Positions 1 to 11,770 of a stretch of 64,000 nucleotides of DNA are shown here, piece after piece. Source of the stretch: Melanocharis versteri (Eukaryota > Chordata > Aves > Passeriformes > Melanocharitidae); NCBI GenBank assembly GCA_013397845.1, contig VZTG01009179.1, positions 934,073-998,072 of the forward strand, read 5' to 3'. The notes under the pieces were generated by a model. It was not told where the DNA came from, made no database searches, and saw nothing but the letters and a program-made list of their open reading frames with translations. Each line of letters opens with the position of its first letter. Within the stretch, counting starts at the first letter, position 1. The translations under genes and the position numbers were made by a program.

Positions 1-3000
1 GTTAAGCGTGTCAGCTGGAGCATCCCTGACTGATCCCACCACTGTGAGACACCGTGGGACACCCAAAAGTGGCCATTCCCGTTGGATAGATCCTCTCTTC
101 CCAGGCAATGCCCATGGGAAGGTTAGGGCGTCAACAGTCACAGACGGTGACATCCATCCCCTGAACTTCCATGGAGGACTGAGACTTCTTCTTGGGTCCT
201 TGCTCATATCTTCTCCTGCGTCTCCTGCTCCCTGTCCTTCCTGGTAGGAGCTGTGTGGGAACGGCGCTGTCGGGGGGATGCTGAAGAGGTGACAGCAGGA
301 TCTCAAGTGACAGGAGACAGACAAGCACAAGCCTGGTGGGAGGAAGGTTAAACGAGGTGCTGCTCCCTCAGCACAAGGCTCTCTCTCCAGAATTGTCTTG
401 CCATCCCCAGGGCCCCTAATGGAGCTCTCTCCTTGCTCCCTGAGCAGGCTCCAGCCTCACCTGCCATCAGAGCACCCACTATCCGTATAACTGGGGAAAA
501 CAGCACCTGTCAGGATATCCATCACATCCCAGGGAGGCATGGAGTCCCCTTCTTCCATCAGAAAGGGTTGCAGGAGCATTAAGAGGGAGCTTTTCCAAGG
601 AATCCAGCTTCACAGCGTGCTCGGCGGGTTGCACAGTGCTATCCGTAACAGCCTGCATGGAGCTGAGGTTTTCCAAAGCTTGCATTTTGCTGCTGGGTTG
701 CCCAAAGACAGTAAAAATCAGTCACAGTCAAGCCTGCATTGACCTTCAGTCAGCAGCTCCAGCACACCGGAATTGCAGGAGAAACGCTGATCGCTGCTTC
801 CCTATTCTCTGGGCAAAGTTATTGCATATAAATTGTGTATTGATTAGAGGCAGAAATTGTAAAGAAGCCTCTCTGGGAAAACTGGAAGGTGGGAAGAAAT
901 TCAGGGGCTGACAAAAGATCTACTTTAATTAGGAAGGGAAGCAAAGCGGTGGGAAGAAAAAACAAACACAACCTCCCCTCAAGAGCCTCCCACTCCGGAT
1001 CTGAAAATCCGAGCAGGAATCATCTCTCTTGTAGAAAAAAACCCGGGATTTTGGAGCTGGGAAACGGAAGCAGGAAAAAGAGCTGGCTTTTCCCCTCCAC
1101 CCAGCACTGACGAGGGTGGGGAAAAGAGCAGCTACACTTTCTGCTGCTCCAGGATTTCACGTGTGGAGCAAGAAAAGCCATGGATCACCTAATGAGTGTG
1201 TAACAGCCATGCTTAACTCTGCCTTCTAGCTCCAAGAGCTTCAGGGTAATTACACATCTTGGACTTATTAGCTGTAATTACTAGGTTCTGTAATCTGCAG
1301 AATGTGTCATTAGAGCATGGGCAACCTCAAGTGGTCCAAATAGGATCAGAGAAGTTTCTTGTTTATCCTCTAACTTTTCCTGCCTCAGCGTTAGGTGATG
1401 TGCTGCTTCTCCTGCTGGGAAGCCTCACCACCTGCCCAGGACCCCTGCAGCCACCACAGGCTGTGGTTCCTGACCTGGGACACGTGTGGGAACACACACA
1501 GCCCTGGCCTGCAGCTGATTAAAGGCTGCAGGAGCCTTTAAAAATTTTGGCTCTCCCTCACACAGCCAAAATGTGGTGTTCATAGTCCCAGCACTGCTTT
1601 GGATAAGCACCATTACACCAGGAGGGGCTGGATCAGCTGCAGGCTTCCAGCTCCTGCCTCCTGTCCCTTTGCTGCTGGGCACTGCCAGGACTCTGCCTTC
1701 AGCAGGAAAGCTTCTGAATCACACAGCTACCAGCAAGCAGAAAACAGAGGATTTAATGTCAGCTTGGACCTACATAAAAACCCTGCCAGCTCATCGCAGA
1801 TGGGACTGGTCAGAGCCAGAGCAGGTTCCTGGGAACATCACAGTATACAGAAATGAACTGGTTTAGGACTCTCCTACCTTCCAGACAAGTTTCTCCCCGC
1901 CCCAAATTCTGCGTGAGTCACTCCTCCTTTCGCCTAGACTAATCTCCTACTGTGCTTCTCTCCAGCCTCCCCTGATTTTTGGGACACAGACTGGGCCCCT
2001 ACCTCCAGGTGGTTGCTTCAGTCCACCCCTGCATGCAGCAGTTCCCCCTTGCAGGTGTCTCACAGCCCAGATCCTACTTTTTCCCCCAAAAGTAAATAGA
2101 ACTTCTCAATTATTGTCCGTCTCTCTCTCCAGATGAAAGCAAGCTGGCAGCTTGGCCAGAACAGTGGGAAAGCCTGGGATTCCCACACTTTGGACAATTA
2201 GCTTCTGGGTACAACATTTCCCATGATAGCTTAGCTTTGTTAGTGCAGCCTTTTTCCCCAAAATCCCTTTAATTTCACCCCAGTGCATGGAAGAGAAAAG
2301 CCAGTCTGCCCATCCATCCCTGCACAGAGGGCTCCCAGACCCAGGCTCTCCTAAAACCAAGGAGGTTGTAGCAAAGGATAAAGCCCAAGGATCCAGACAG
2401 CTCCAGATAATTTGTCTCTGGTGTGATTCTTCCAAAGCAGGGGCCACCAATGAGCACAAATCAGACAGTGCTGCCAAGCCCAGACTGACCTGAATAAGCT
2501 GCACCTGCTGTGCCCAGGTTCTGCCTGACCCGTCCTTGGGTGGCTTTTCTTTTTCCACAACACAGGTCTTTACAAAAGCTTTGCAATCCATCATTACGTG
2601 ATATAAAGATTTCACTTCCTTTTGGTTCCTGCTTATTGTTTTGGCCAAATAAAAAAAAATATCCACTTGCAAGTGGAAAAAAATAAATCAAAACCAAAAG
2701 AGTGTGTGGGATATCCTGGACTGAAATGTACCCTTCCTTCCACAGAGATTCAAGGAGGTGTCCAGTATTAGGATACCTTACTATCCCACCTGGATTAGCC
2801 ATGAGCCAGGGTCAGGGCAGCAGTATCCTCATCCCTAATCCTTATGGAAGTGCCCCAAGAAGCCAGGCAGGTAGAGGGGGACATCAGGGTCCCCACAGGG
2901 GTAGGGACTGCCTGGGATAATCAGTCTTTTCCAGAGGCAGCCAGCTCCAGCCTCACTAACAGAGCTAATGCATCTCTCTAGGACAACAACATGTGACCCA

Positions 3001-3589
3001 GCACAACACGAGCAGAATTTTCCATGGCAATTTTTAACGTAAATTAAACATGACTTCTTTTTATGAGACTCTAACACCCCCTGAAAGCAGCACTCACCTG
3101 TGGGAGGCCAGTGGCCACCTTGCACTGGGCCAACCAGGAGAGCTGCGGTAGTCTAAAACTAGAACATCGTCCTTGTAACCACCTAGGGAGAGAAAGAAAG
3201 ATAATAAGGTGTGACCATCATTTCCTTTTTGTTTCCTTGGGAACCAGCATCCCATCCCTGATGCAAATAATGGCCTCCCCAAATAGACAGATTTTGGGTT
3301 CTCTCCCCTCTGGGGAAGCCTCTGAGGAGCCTCCACTGAAGCCAGCAGAGCTCAGTGGGGTTTACACAGATAAAAGAGGGAGGGGTGTGGACCATAGGCT
3401 GCACAAGCAGTGCCAGAGGTGCCTGTTATGGTAGCTCCAGATTTCTGGCCACCAGCCAGCAGGTGAGATGGTCAGATAAACCAAAAGCATCACTTATCTT
3501 TTTTGCATGCTCAAGATTTGCCTCCTTATTCCTTTTGCACCGTCCAAGGCTTAGAGATGAGAGCGGATATAATGCCAATCATTAGAGGA
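1..3589. other. Unique non-coding DNA, no gene recognised
   Basis: No protein family, RNA gene or transposable element could be recognised on either strand. Open frames reach 188 codons on the minus strand (2106-2672) but show no domain and no splice context. The AT-richer part at about 1180-1330 contains a TAATTAC-type homeodomain core and could be a small regulatory element. A-rich runs occur at 2649-2690. Confidence 0.5.
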
Positions 3590-4140
3590 GCAATTACTTA
3601 TCTCACAGGAGCTCTGAGAGGCTTAATCAGTTCATATTTGTAAACCACGACGAGCTGAAGGATGCAACGCACCCAAGGAGAAGGATTGCTCACAACAAAG
3701 CCCAAAGCAAGGCAGCTTTGCTGGCTGAGCTCCCCTCCAAGGCCAGCCGCTCCTCGCCAGTGGCACCGAGCATGGTGAAGCTGAAAGACACCTAAGGGAG
3801 CGTTCCCTGCCGCGTGCCAGCCCTCGGAACCCAGCGGGAATACGACACTAATGACATCCTTCAGAAATGTAATTAGCCTGCCTTCATGGCGAGGTGCATT
3901 AGGGAGAACTCGGAGGCTCAGAGAAGTGGGCTCCAGTGGGTGAGAGCCGAGGCTTGTGCTTTGAAAGCTGCATTAGGGAAGGGGAAAAAAATAGAAAAGA
4001 AAACGTTCTAATATTACTTAATTACCCCAAGACATCCTGAGATGTAATTGAGCTTGGAGGGCTAAATGAAGGCTGCGCGTGTGAGACCGGCAGAGGTTGA
4101 TGCATTTATAATGAGACCACTTTGCAAGGCAAACAAGGTC
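3590..4140. promoter_or_regulatory. Candidate conserved non-coding element
   Basis: The block is rich in TAAT/ATTA cores (for example ACTAATGACAT, TGTAATTAG, TTACTTAATTACC and TGTAATTGAG) and keeps several CpG sites, unlike the more bland flanks. It has no repeat signature and no long open frame. This resembles developmental enhancers bound by homeodomain proteins. The call rests on appearance only, because no alignment was available. Confidence 0.3.
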
Positions 4141-4719
4141 CCCACGGAGGGAGAGGGGGGCAAAGAGGAAGGACAAGAAGGAGGCTGGGCAGGTATTGAG
4201 GTGCCTGAAGTTCTACTGGTCTCCAGCTTCTTGCAAAGCCCCTTCCCCTCTGCTCAGGGTTGCAGGCCAGGCTGGATGGAGGCAGGATGGGAAGGGAAGG
4301 GTGTGGATGCAGGTACAGCAAACCATGGAAATAACTTGCTCATGGTTTGGATGCTGAAAACCCCATGAAAACCCCTTAGCACCCAATAAAATGGGTACAA
4401 TAAAACGGGACAGAGACATCCCTCCACCCAGATACAAACCCGAGCCGCTCAGGCATCTCCCCAGCATCCTCCTGAGGAAGCCTCCAGGCAGGGAGCAGGA
4501 TGGGACAGCGAGAACAATTCACCCTCAGGGCAGGGCTGTCTCTGAGGATGAGAGGAAAAACCTTCCCCAGAGGGGCCAGTGCTCAACCCCACTGCTCCCA
4601 CGAACTTGAACGGAAACCAGGCAGCCAGATCCCAGTCCTGGAAAACATTCCTTTCATCCCCAACACCAGAGGCCCGCTGCGTGCGCACAAGCCCATTCCA
4701 GCCCTGATTTACATACTGT
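4141..4719. other. Unique non-coding DNA, nothing recognised
   Basis: GC-rich, purine-biased sequence (GGGAGAGGGG-type runs near 4148-4190). No gene, repeat family or clear regulatory signature was seen. Confidence 0.45.
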
Positions 4720-5180
4720 ACAGAAGGAGACATTAAAATCCAAACGGTTTATAGTAATTAACACTCATTTAAATATTATACTGGTAACCATCGCTTCCAA
4801 TTCTTCTCAGCCTTGAAGGGGCTCTGTGTGCACGTTCATATGTACAGGGAGATTTTAAAGGGATACTTTGTCTTCTCTCCTGATTGCTGCTTTCCCAGAA
4901 AAAGGATGTTTAATGTTCATTAATTGTTTCATTTGGAGAAATTGCTGTGAAAAGCCACCACAGGAGAGCAGAATTTTTTTTATGATTATTATTACTTTTG
5001 GAAAGAAAGTAATAATGGGGAGCCCTGCCTGTGGCAGGGATGTATTAGCTGAGCATGGCTCTATGAGAGCTGTTAAAGCCCTGTGATGGGTAACACAGAG
5101 CTCCCTGTCACCACTGGAATGAAGACTGTGGACATCAAACAACCTTTAAGTGGGAACAAATGCATTATTTATCACTAATT
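4720..5180. promoter_or_regulatory. Candidate conserved non-coding element
   Basis: AT-rich block with TAGTAATTAACAC near 4752, TTCATTAATTG near 4916 and ATTATTATTAC near 4985, next to GC-rich flanks. The motif density is typical of vertebrate regulatory elements. Open frames here are short and overlap in several frames. Function and conservation are inferred only. Confidence 0.3.
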
Positions 5181-6130
5181 AATCCTTCTTTCTCCTTTTT
5201 TGCCCAAGCAGCAGGACTGGGTCTCATGGGATGCCAAGGGGACCTGTCGAGCACCTTTGATAGGCCTTGCACTGATCCACTCCTTTGTGAAATCAAAAAG
5301 CAATGGGAAATAAATAGGTAGTGGACAAATCCATAGGTTGTGGTACAAAATAAAGTTGTGAGAGGCTACAGGTGTCCCAGCCCTGTTTCCAAGAGCTGCT
5401 CCAGCAGCTGCTCCAGTCGGGCAGGGCCCTGCAATCCAGCGAGAGCTGGACCACAGCATCCCTGGAGGAGGAGGAAGAAGAGAAGAGGCCCACTGCTGCA
5501 TCCTTCAGGCTGCAGTCCAAGCACTGACAGCTCTGTCTCTTCCCATCACCTGGGGAGTTTCCTCAGGATGCAGGAAGTTCTCCTTGAAGGGATATCAAAC
5601 AATATCCACTCCAGCATCCACCAGGTGTCCAGACAGCCAGTCCCACTGATCCAGAGATGCCAGCTCCTTCTGGGAATAACTCCGGCACAGGATAGGGAAA
5701 AGGCTGGTGTGGGTGCTGTGCCCCATATCCACCTCTTTCCCTCGGAGCCCCAGGAACACAGACAGGAATGTGAGAGAGAGCACAGCACATCCTGGGATCC
5801 AGCTGTAGGGAGAGCTCCCCTCCCCTCACAGCCTAGAGCAAATGACCAGCAATCCCACCAAGGGCAAGTGATCCACGTTCACACCTCATCAGAAGAAAAA
5901 CTATCCAGGATATTCAACAGCTTCGTGCTCCAAAATATTGCTCCTCACCCATCCATCCATGGGAAAGCCTGGGGAAGTGGCTGCAGAGCCCAGGAGCTGT
6001 TGCAATGCCCCTATTATGCTAATGATGTTTTCTGCCCAAACCATCCCAGGTGTGGCTCCTTGTTACAAAACAGGAGTAGCCAGGAGAGTCTCCCTGATCC
6101 CTTCAGGCTTGGACCTGTCCCTTGAGCCAC
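5181..6130. other. Unclassified segment with the longest open frame of the window
   Basis: The plus strand is open for 261 codons from an ATG at 5340 to 6125. The predicted protein is Ser/Pro/Arg/His-rich with no motif I recognise. The minus strand of the same DNA also carries overlapping open frames, which suggests few stop codons by composition rather than selection. Read on the minus strand, it has the CT-rich, low-CpG look of a decayed retroviral LTR or 3' region, but I could not place termini or a target-site duplication. It could be an unrecognised repeat. I do not call it a gene. Confidence 0.3.
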
Positions 6131-7205
6131 AAATCCCATGAGAAATACTCAGGATTTTCTTGCAGGAGACCACCAAGTGATGCTGAGAGACATAAGCAAG
6201 AGCCTGAGCCCATTCCAATCACTTGACAAGGTCTTGCAAGATCCATGTTTGCATTAAAAAGAAATTAAAAGCTTTTCCACTCCACTAGCTTGCCCAAAGC
6301 CTGCATACTAAGTAGTAAATGCTACCTATGAGGTTGAATAAAATCTTCATTAAAAAAAAAAAAAGCCAGCAGTCACTGAATACATCATGAACAATGACAT
6401 TGGGGAGGCATTGTTCTTCTTCTGCCTGATGGACCATGCTGAAACACCTGTTTCTTATCGTGGAACTGTTAATAACTGTCACCACCAAAATCAGGGCTGA
6501 AAAAGTGTCATTAAGTCAAGTTATTTCAACCTCTACCTAACTGGGAGGGGAAAAAAAAAAAGCCAGCAAGGAGGAAGAGAGGCAAAGCTAAGACTGGGAT
6601 AAATGTCAAAACATAATTGTCCATGTGTCCCCCAAAAAACCACCAAACAAATCCATCTTAGATAGCTCCTGCCTCACTGAGAACTTGCTGACATGAAAGA
6701 CACAGCTGGGTAACCACAGGCAATTTTAACTGATTAACTACAAACATTGACCCTTTCAATTAATTCACTGGGGATTTGTTTCATTCTAATCATCTCCTAA
6801 AGCTGCAGCCTCCCCATAAAGTCAACAGAAAAGCAATTTCTGGTCCTTTCTCCTACAGCAGCTGTTAAAGGGGTAGGAGGGATGGTTACCCAGGGGTGTT
6901 TAAGGTAATCCTGACCCAGGTAGGAATGAACATTTGAAGAACACAACTCCTTAGGAATCACAAGGTCTTTATCTTCTCAAGGAAACCTGGAGCAATGCAA
7001 AACTTAAATCCCCTACTTTGCAGAGCTCAGGCATGGAAATGGACCTGACTTTATCAGCGGAGGAAAAAAATCTCTCATGGCCATTTGTTGTGCTGCTCAC
7101 TGGCTGTATCATCTCCCATCACTGTTGAAAGCTTTATGTCGCTTTGCTATAGCAAAAATGGCTATTCCTCCCCAAAATCACAACCAATCTGAGGTCTCCC
7201 TCTTC
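6131..7205. other. Unique non-coding DNA with a weak conserved-looking core
   Basis: No gene was recognised. Two A-runs, each followed by GCCAGCA, occur at about 6352-6370 and 6550-6567. The stretch at about 6690-6830 is AT-rich with TTAACTGATTAAC and CAATTAATTCAC motifs and could be a regulatory element. Confidence 0.4.
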
Positions 7206-7470
7206 CACAGAATCACCAAGACTGGGTAAGGCCTCTAAGATCATTGAGTTCAACCATCAACCCAGCAGCACCACCATGTTCTGAAGTGCCACAGACGCAC
7301 ATTTCTCCAACACTTCCAAAGATGGTGACTCCACCACTTCCCTGGGCAGTCTGTTCAAATTCCTGACCACCTTTTATATGAAGAAATCTTTCCAATATAA
7401 ACTTCCCCATGTGCAACTTTTCCTTTAAGGCCCTGGTTTGGTCCCATTTTGTTCAGTTTCTGCCCAGTGG
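7206..7470 (-). mobile_element. CR1 LINE fragment, 3' part
   Basis: Reading from the left, the sequence starts with the reverse complement of the avian CR1 3' terminus (AGAATCACCAAGACTGGGTA) and continues through the TTCAACCATCAACCCAGCA, GGTGACTCCACCACTTCCCT and GGGCAGTCTGTTC blocks that mark the CR1 ORF2 end and 3' UTR. Similarity fades after about 7440. This is a 5'-truncated, non-functional copy. An A-rich run follows at 7548-7566. Confidence 0.85.
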
Positions 7471-7779
7471 AACCCAGCTGCCACCCAAAGCACAGGAGCT
7501 GACATGCATAAGGAGTCACAAGAACTCCCTGGAATGGGTCGACCACAAAAAAAAAAAAGAAAAAAAGGTCAATTACCCTGATATTTTCTGTCAAAATGAA
7601 AAATTAAGTGGAAATTCTGGCTGGAGCAACTCTTTGCCCTCAGCTTGGGAATCCATACAGTGACAGCCTGAAAGCTTCACCCTCCTTGTACCACACAGAG
7701 CGTCTGGATCGAGTCTCTTTATTTATATTTTCTTGAAACATCAGAGCTTATTTCCCCCCACTTCCCCTTGATCCACAGC
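7471..7779. other. Non-coding DNA, possible faded CR1 continuation
   Basis: The left part may continue the decayed CR1 copy, but identity is too low to call. An A-rich simple stretch lies at 7548-7566. No gene was seen. Confidence 0.35.
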
Positions 7780-8215
7780 CTAGAAGAATTTTAAAAGGAT
7801 CCACGTTTCTCCAGCGGTGCAAGCACATTCAACAAAAAGATGCACCTGAGATGACCTTGAAACAAGCCCAAATTAATCTCTCCAACGCGAGCCGCTGCGG
7901 AGACAAAGCATTCCTTGAGCCGTGGTCGGGGCTTTGGAAATCGGGATAGGACGGGCATCCTTTATCTTCCTCTCCCTGACAGCCTGAGAAAGGCTGGTTC
8001 AAAGGAGCAAAACAAAACACTCACCTGCATGACAGAATAGTTAACTTAATCCCCCAAAGGCAAATCCTGTTAGCATGTAAAACCGGGAGTGATAATTGTA
8101 ACCAGTTTTCAACCTTTACTGTAGTGGAAATAATCACTTCAGTGCCACTGCCTCGCTTCCCAGAGACTCCTTTCTCCGCAGATTATTTTAAACTAATCTA
8201 ACAAGGGGGAGCAGG
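7780..8215. promoter_or_regulatory. Candidate conserved non-coding element
   Basis: Unique sequence retaining many CpG dinucleotides (the CCAACGCGAGCCGCTGCGG region near 7883) beside AT-rich motif clusters such as GTTAACTTAATC, GTGATAATTGTAACC and AAACTAATCTAAC. CpG retention outside a CpG island, combined with homeodomain-like sites, suggests selective constraint. No alignment was available. Confidence 0.35.
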
Positions 8216-8439
8216 AGGGAAGGAGGGTGGAAGACTAAAGAAGAGGGAATATTTAAGACTGGGGCGGGAGGGTGAGGTCTGGGCAGCCACAGGTTGTGGC
8301 TCTGCTTGAGAAGCAACTGCAAAGCAAAAATCTAAGAAAATGAGTAAAACCAGCCGGATTCCACACAGATGGATTCAGTCAGGCCAGCCTGGTAGATATA
8401 TTTTTCTTGAAGATAACAGCTTTTTTTCTTTTTTTTAAA

Positions 8440-8467
8440 AAAAGACAAAAGCCAATCTTTGTCTTTT
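8440..8467. repeat. Short perfect inverted repeat
   Basis: Arms AAAAGACAAA (8440-8449) and TTTGTCTTTT (8458-8467) are perfectly complementary around an 8-nt loop. They follow a T-run/A-run palindrome at about 8421-8443. The hairpin sits at the left edge of the old CR1 fragment. Confidence 0.7.
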
Positions 8468-8471
8468 GTGG

Positions 8472-8850
8472 GAGAGCTTGACCATCTGGACTTCAGAAAA
8501 GCATCTGATATTGTGCCACATGGGCAAATGATTAGTTAAACTGTAGGGGGGGAACATTACGATAAGAATTATGAATCAAAGAACTGCTTTGTCTAAAAAA
8601 GAAAAAATAAGTTTATAATAGATAATACCAAAAAAGGAGGAAGCCTGGAGAGATTTTGCTGAGCAGGCTGTTCAGTCACCACTCACATTCAACACTTCCT
8701 TAACAACGGGGGACCAACACTCATCAAACTCACTACTCTGGAGGCAAAACAAGGCAAAACAAGGAGTTTTGGCATCATTCGGAAGGAAATGATGCCTTTG
8801 AGAACCAGACTGATGGATGTGGAATGACATTCAACGGGACAAAATCCCAG
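8472..8850 (+). mobile_element. Ancient CR1-type LINE fragment, reverse transcriptase region
   Basis: The translation around 8480-8520 gives DFRKASDIVPHG, a degraded match to the reverse-transcriptase motif with consensus DF.KAFDTVPHG in CR1-type LINEs. It is followed by a TTAGTTAAACTG block at the expected place. A second plausible match, ATGACATTCAACGGGACAAA at about 8823, resembles the downstream MKFN-type segment of the same family. Between them the alignment is broken by indels. The element is old, multiply disrupted and not coding. The first 120 bp are the best supported. Confidence 0.5.
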
Positions 8851-9244
8851 GCCAGTTTAAAAGATCAGTGGCGAGGGTGGAAAGTCAGTGGAGAAGCCCC
8901 ACCTGTGTGGTTGAGCTCGTCCTACAACAGTTCAGGGAGTCTTGATGGCAAAAAGGCATCTACAACTCAAAATATTTCCTGGAGAGATACAAAAACCTTT
9001 TAACTGCTACCTCAGAAACCCAAAAGGCTGAGGAACAGCTGGAATATAAACTGGTCTTACTGGCCAGCACAGGAGGTCTCCCAGCGCAGCATCTCCAAAC
9101 CTAGGTCTTCTCCAGCCCTCTTCAAACACAAGATTGTCTCCATTGGAACCCAAAACCATGGATTTCCCACCCTCAGACAGCCCTGCAAGGCCCTTGGAAA
9201 GCAGGAAGGGATGAAGCAAAGGGATTTCAACAGAAATTAAACTG
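8851..9244. other. Non-coding DNA, possibly more decayed LINE
   Basis: This could continue the old CR1 copy to its left, but no block is recognisable with confidence. No gene was seen. Confidence 0.3.
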
Positions 9245-9430
9245 AATTGACTCCGGTGAATTTTCATGACAAGATACTTTGGGCAAACATTATTAAGCCT
9301 CCTTAGGTAATGTAATTAGAAGTTCAGCCCCTTTTATCTAAATATTGCACACAGGAAAATATCCATCATCCCATAAAGTGGGGAAAACGGCTTTTCCTTC
9401 TATTTTTCTAATAAAGGCTTTTTTCCTTTA
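9245..9430. promoter_or_regulatory. Candidate conserved non-coding element
   Basis: AT-rich block with ACATTATTAAGCC, GGTAATGTAATTAG, TTATCTAAATATTGC and CTAATAAAGG motifs, flanked by less structured DNA. Assigned by motif density only. Confidence 0.28.
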
Positions 9431-10679
9431 AAGCCTTCTTTAAGCAGGTGAACATTTCACGAGGAATCCTGGGCTTGTTCTAAGTGCATTTGGATCTCTC
9501 CTGAGTAAACCAGGAGACAGATTCAGGTCCTACATCAAAATATGTGACAATAATCCTCTTCAGGTGGCTGCTTTAGGGGAGAGAAGACAGCAGCAAAGGC
9601 CTCTAAACAGAGAATTACTCAGCTTTACCCAGCAACTTCTGTCTTTATGGGCAAAACCCACTCACTGTGAGCAAGAATGGCCAGAAATTGAGACAAAATG
9701 GTTTTTAGTCAGAGAATGTCAACTTGCCAAACCCAAGATCTCACACAGAGGGGAGAAAAAAGCCATTTCAAATGACACATTTATTCACCCAGGCCAGAGA
9801 TTTTTCAGCGTCATCATGGAGTTGTCAGCGGTTAAAAAAAACCCCAGTGAAATAAAAGGAAGAAAGAAGAAAATAAGAAAAATAAAGCTTCACAAAGCAC
9901 AAATAACCTGGTATGTTGGGCACTGGCCAGGGATGCAGATGGCTCAGATTCAAGCCCTTCAAAGCAGGGATTTGTACCTCTCTCCAACATTCCCAGCGAG
10001 GCCCAAGCCATAAACCAATCCTGGGAGTTTCACTCTCACCTTCTGGTTAGGAAAAAAAAAAAAAAAAGGTATCTTGGTTTTATCTTGCTGTAGCAAAAGC
10101 CCTTCTTCTGAAACCTCAGGGAGGGCTGTGGGATGAGAAAGAAGCAGGTCCCTTGCCTCCCTGGTTTTGATTACAGCTTATTAGCATCACTGTTTGGTTT
10201 AAGACTTCCCATAAAAATTCCATTCCCAGCAAAGACCTCGACTAAAAAGTAAGCAAGCACTAATAGGAGCTGTCTCTCATTAAGAGCAGTTTCCTAAGAA
10301 ACAGGAGCTCCTGGGTGTGTGTGAGCATCTCAGTCAAGCCACCATTTAATAACTTTCACCCAGTTTTGACAAAGGGTAGAAATCACAAACTCTTACGTTC
10401 CCGAAAGCTTAAGGAAAATAAATAGCTGGAGAAAGGAGAAGGATGACCTGCCCAACCTCACTATCAGCCACGAGAGAGCCCACACTGAGGAAAATCATCG
10501 GAGATGAAACTCTGCCTTCCCCTGCCAGCAGCAGCACTTGGCTCTTAAAAAAATTAATAAATTACTGTCAGTAGCAGCCCAGAGTGAGAGGCAGGGAGGA
10601 AGAAAAGAGAAGCTTTTGCGTTGAGCTTGTCCTTTTCCCAGGAAGGGCCGGTCCTCGCAGCCGGTGGGGTCGAGGGCTT
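9431..10679. other. Unique non-coding DNA, nothing recognised
   Basis: A 149-codon frame (9564-10013, plus) has no recognisable domain and is Lys-rich because of A-runs. A poly-A run lies at 10050-10066. No repeat family was seen. Confidence 0.45.
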
Positions 10680-10820
10680 TGCCACCGCCGGCTCCGAGCA
10701 GATGGTGTGGACACGCTTGAGCTGAAGAAACCTTTTGTAATGAAACGCCTTTCCCAGAAATTAACTTTAATTAAGGTGTGAGTGCTTAATATCTGTATTT
10801 GAGATATTAAGCCTTCAGCA
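10680..10820. promoter_or_regulatory. Candidate conserved non-coding element
   Basis: The stretch combines CpG-bearing sequence with AAATTAACTTTAATTAAGG, GTGCTTAATATC and GATATTAAGCC motifs within about 140 bp. Homeodomain and LIM-type sites are plausible. Conservation was not tested. Confidence 0.3.
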
Positions 10821-11489
10821 GAGCCCGTTCCCAGCCTCTCGTCTCGCACCTTCCCCGGCATCTCCTCCTGTCCCTGGGCACTGCCACCCAGCTTCATCTT
10901 CCTCCTGAGGAAGGTGGCCCCAGCTGCTAATTTGCAGGGAAACGTGCAGGAACGTCATGTCTCGGAGCTCTCCATTCCTCCTGGAAAATTTGACAGGGGG
11001 TTCAAAACTTGTTAAGAGGAGGCTGGTGGGAGGAAAGGCACTGACAGACAGTACAATCACATAAGCTGCTTTTCCTCGGGAAACCGGGCTAAAAATAATA
11101 CCCTGCAATTTGACAGCCGCAACCCAGGAGAGCCACCGACGTGCCAGTGAGGATGAGGAGCAGAGCCTGGATGGGGACTGGCTCAAGGAAGGCACAGGCA
11201 CAACACCCATAAGTCAAAACCACACCCTCGACCCGCAATGGCACCCGCTGCCACCCACCACGGCCACTCCAGACAGCCAGGCCCAACCAAGTGGACACAG
11301 GTATCTGGAATTTTGTGAGGAAAAGGGCTCCGGCGAGATCCCCCACTCCAAACCCACAGCTTGCGCAGTCTCACCACACTGCTGCTGAATTGTCTAAAAA
11401 AAGGCTGTTTCATGGCCCAAAACCACCAATGCAAGAGGGAAATCTTGCTGTCACAGACACAATTCTGCATCCCGCTCCGGTGATGGAGG
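10821..11489. other. Unique non-coding DNA, nothing recognised
   Basis: GC-rich sequence with short overlapping frames in several phases. None has a domain or splice context. Confidence 0.45.
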
Positions 11490-11770
11490 AGTGAACCCTT
11501 TGGTAGTAATTGCTATGCACGGGCAGGGGGAAGAGATTCTGATAGCTTTTATTATCAGGGTATCCAGACGTAAAACGAATGCCTGCAATATTTATCCATG
11601 TCATCGCTTAGAGCAAGTAGCCTGATTTGTCAAACGGAGACAAGATTCAGGGATGTCAATTAGGGGGAGATGGAGGGCGAGGCAGAGGAGAAAATAGTGC
11701 CCAGGATTCATCACGTTTGCAGATGCCCTATCCCAAATGTCAGATACAAAACCACAAGCGGTTTTCACTG
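11490..11770. promoter_or_regulatory. Candidate conserved non-coding element
   Basis: Motifs GTAGTAATTGC, GCTTTTATTATCAGG, GCAATATTTATCC and GATGTCAATTAGG lie together with retained CpGs (ACGTAAAACGAATG, CATCGCTTAG). The pattern suggests a constrained regulatory element. Confidence 0.3.

Noticed and set aside
2106..2672. 188-codon minus-strand open frame
   Set aside because: No recognised domain, shadowed by other frames on both strands, no splice or promoter context.
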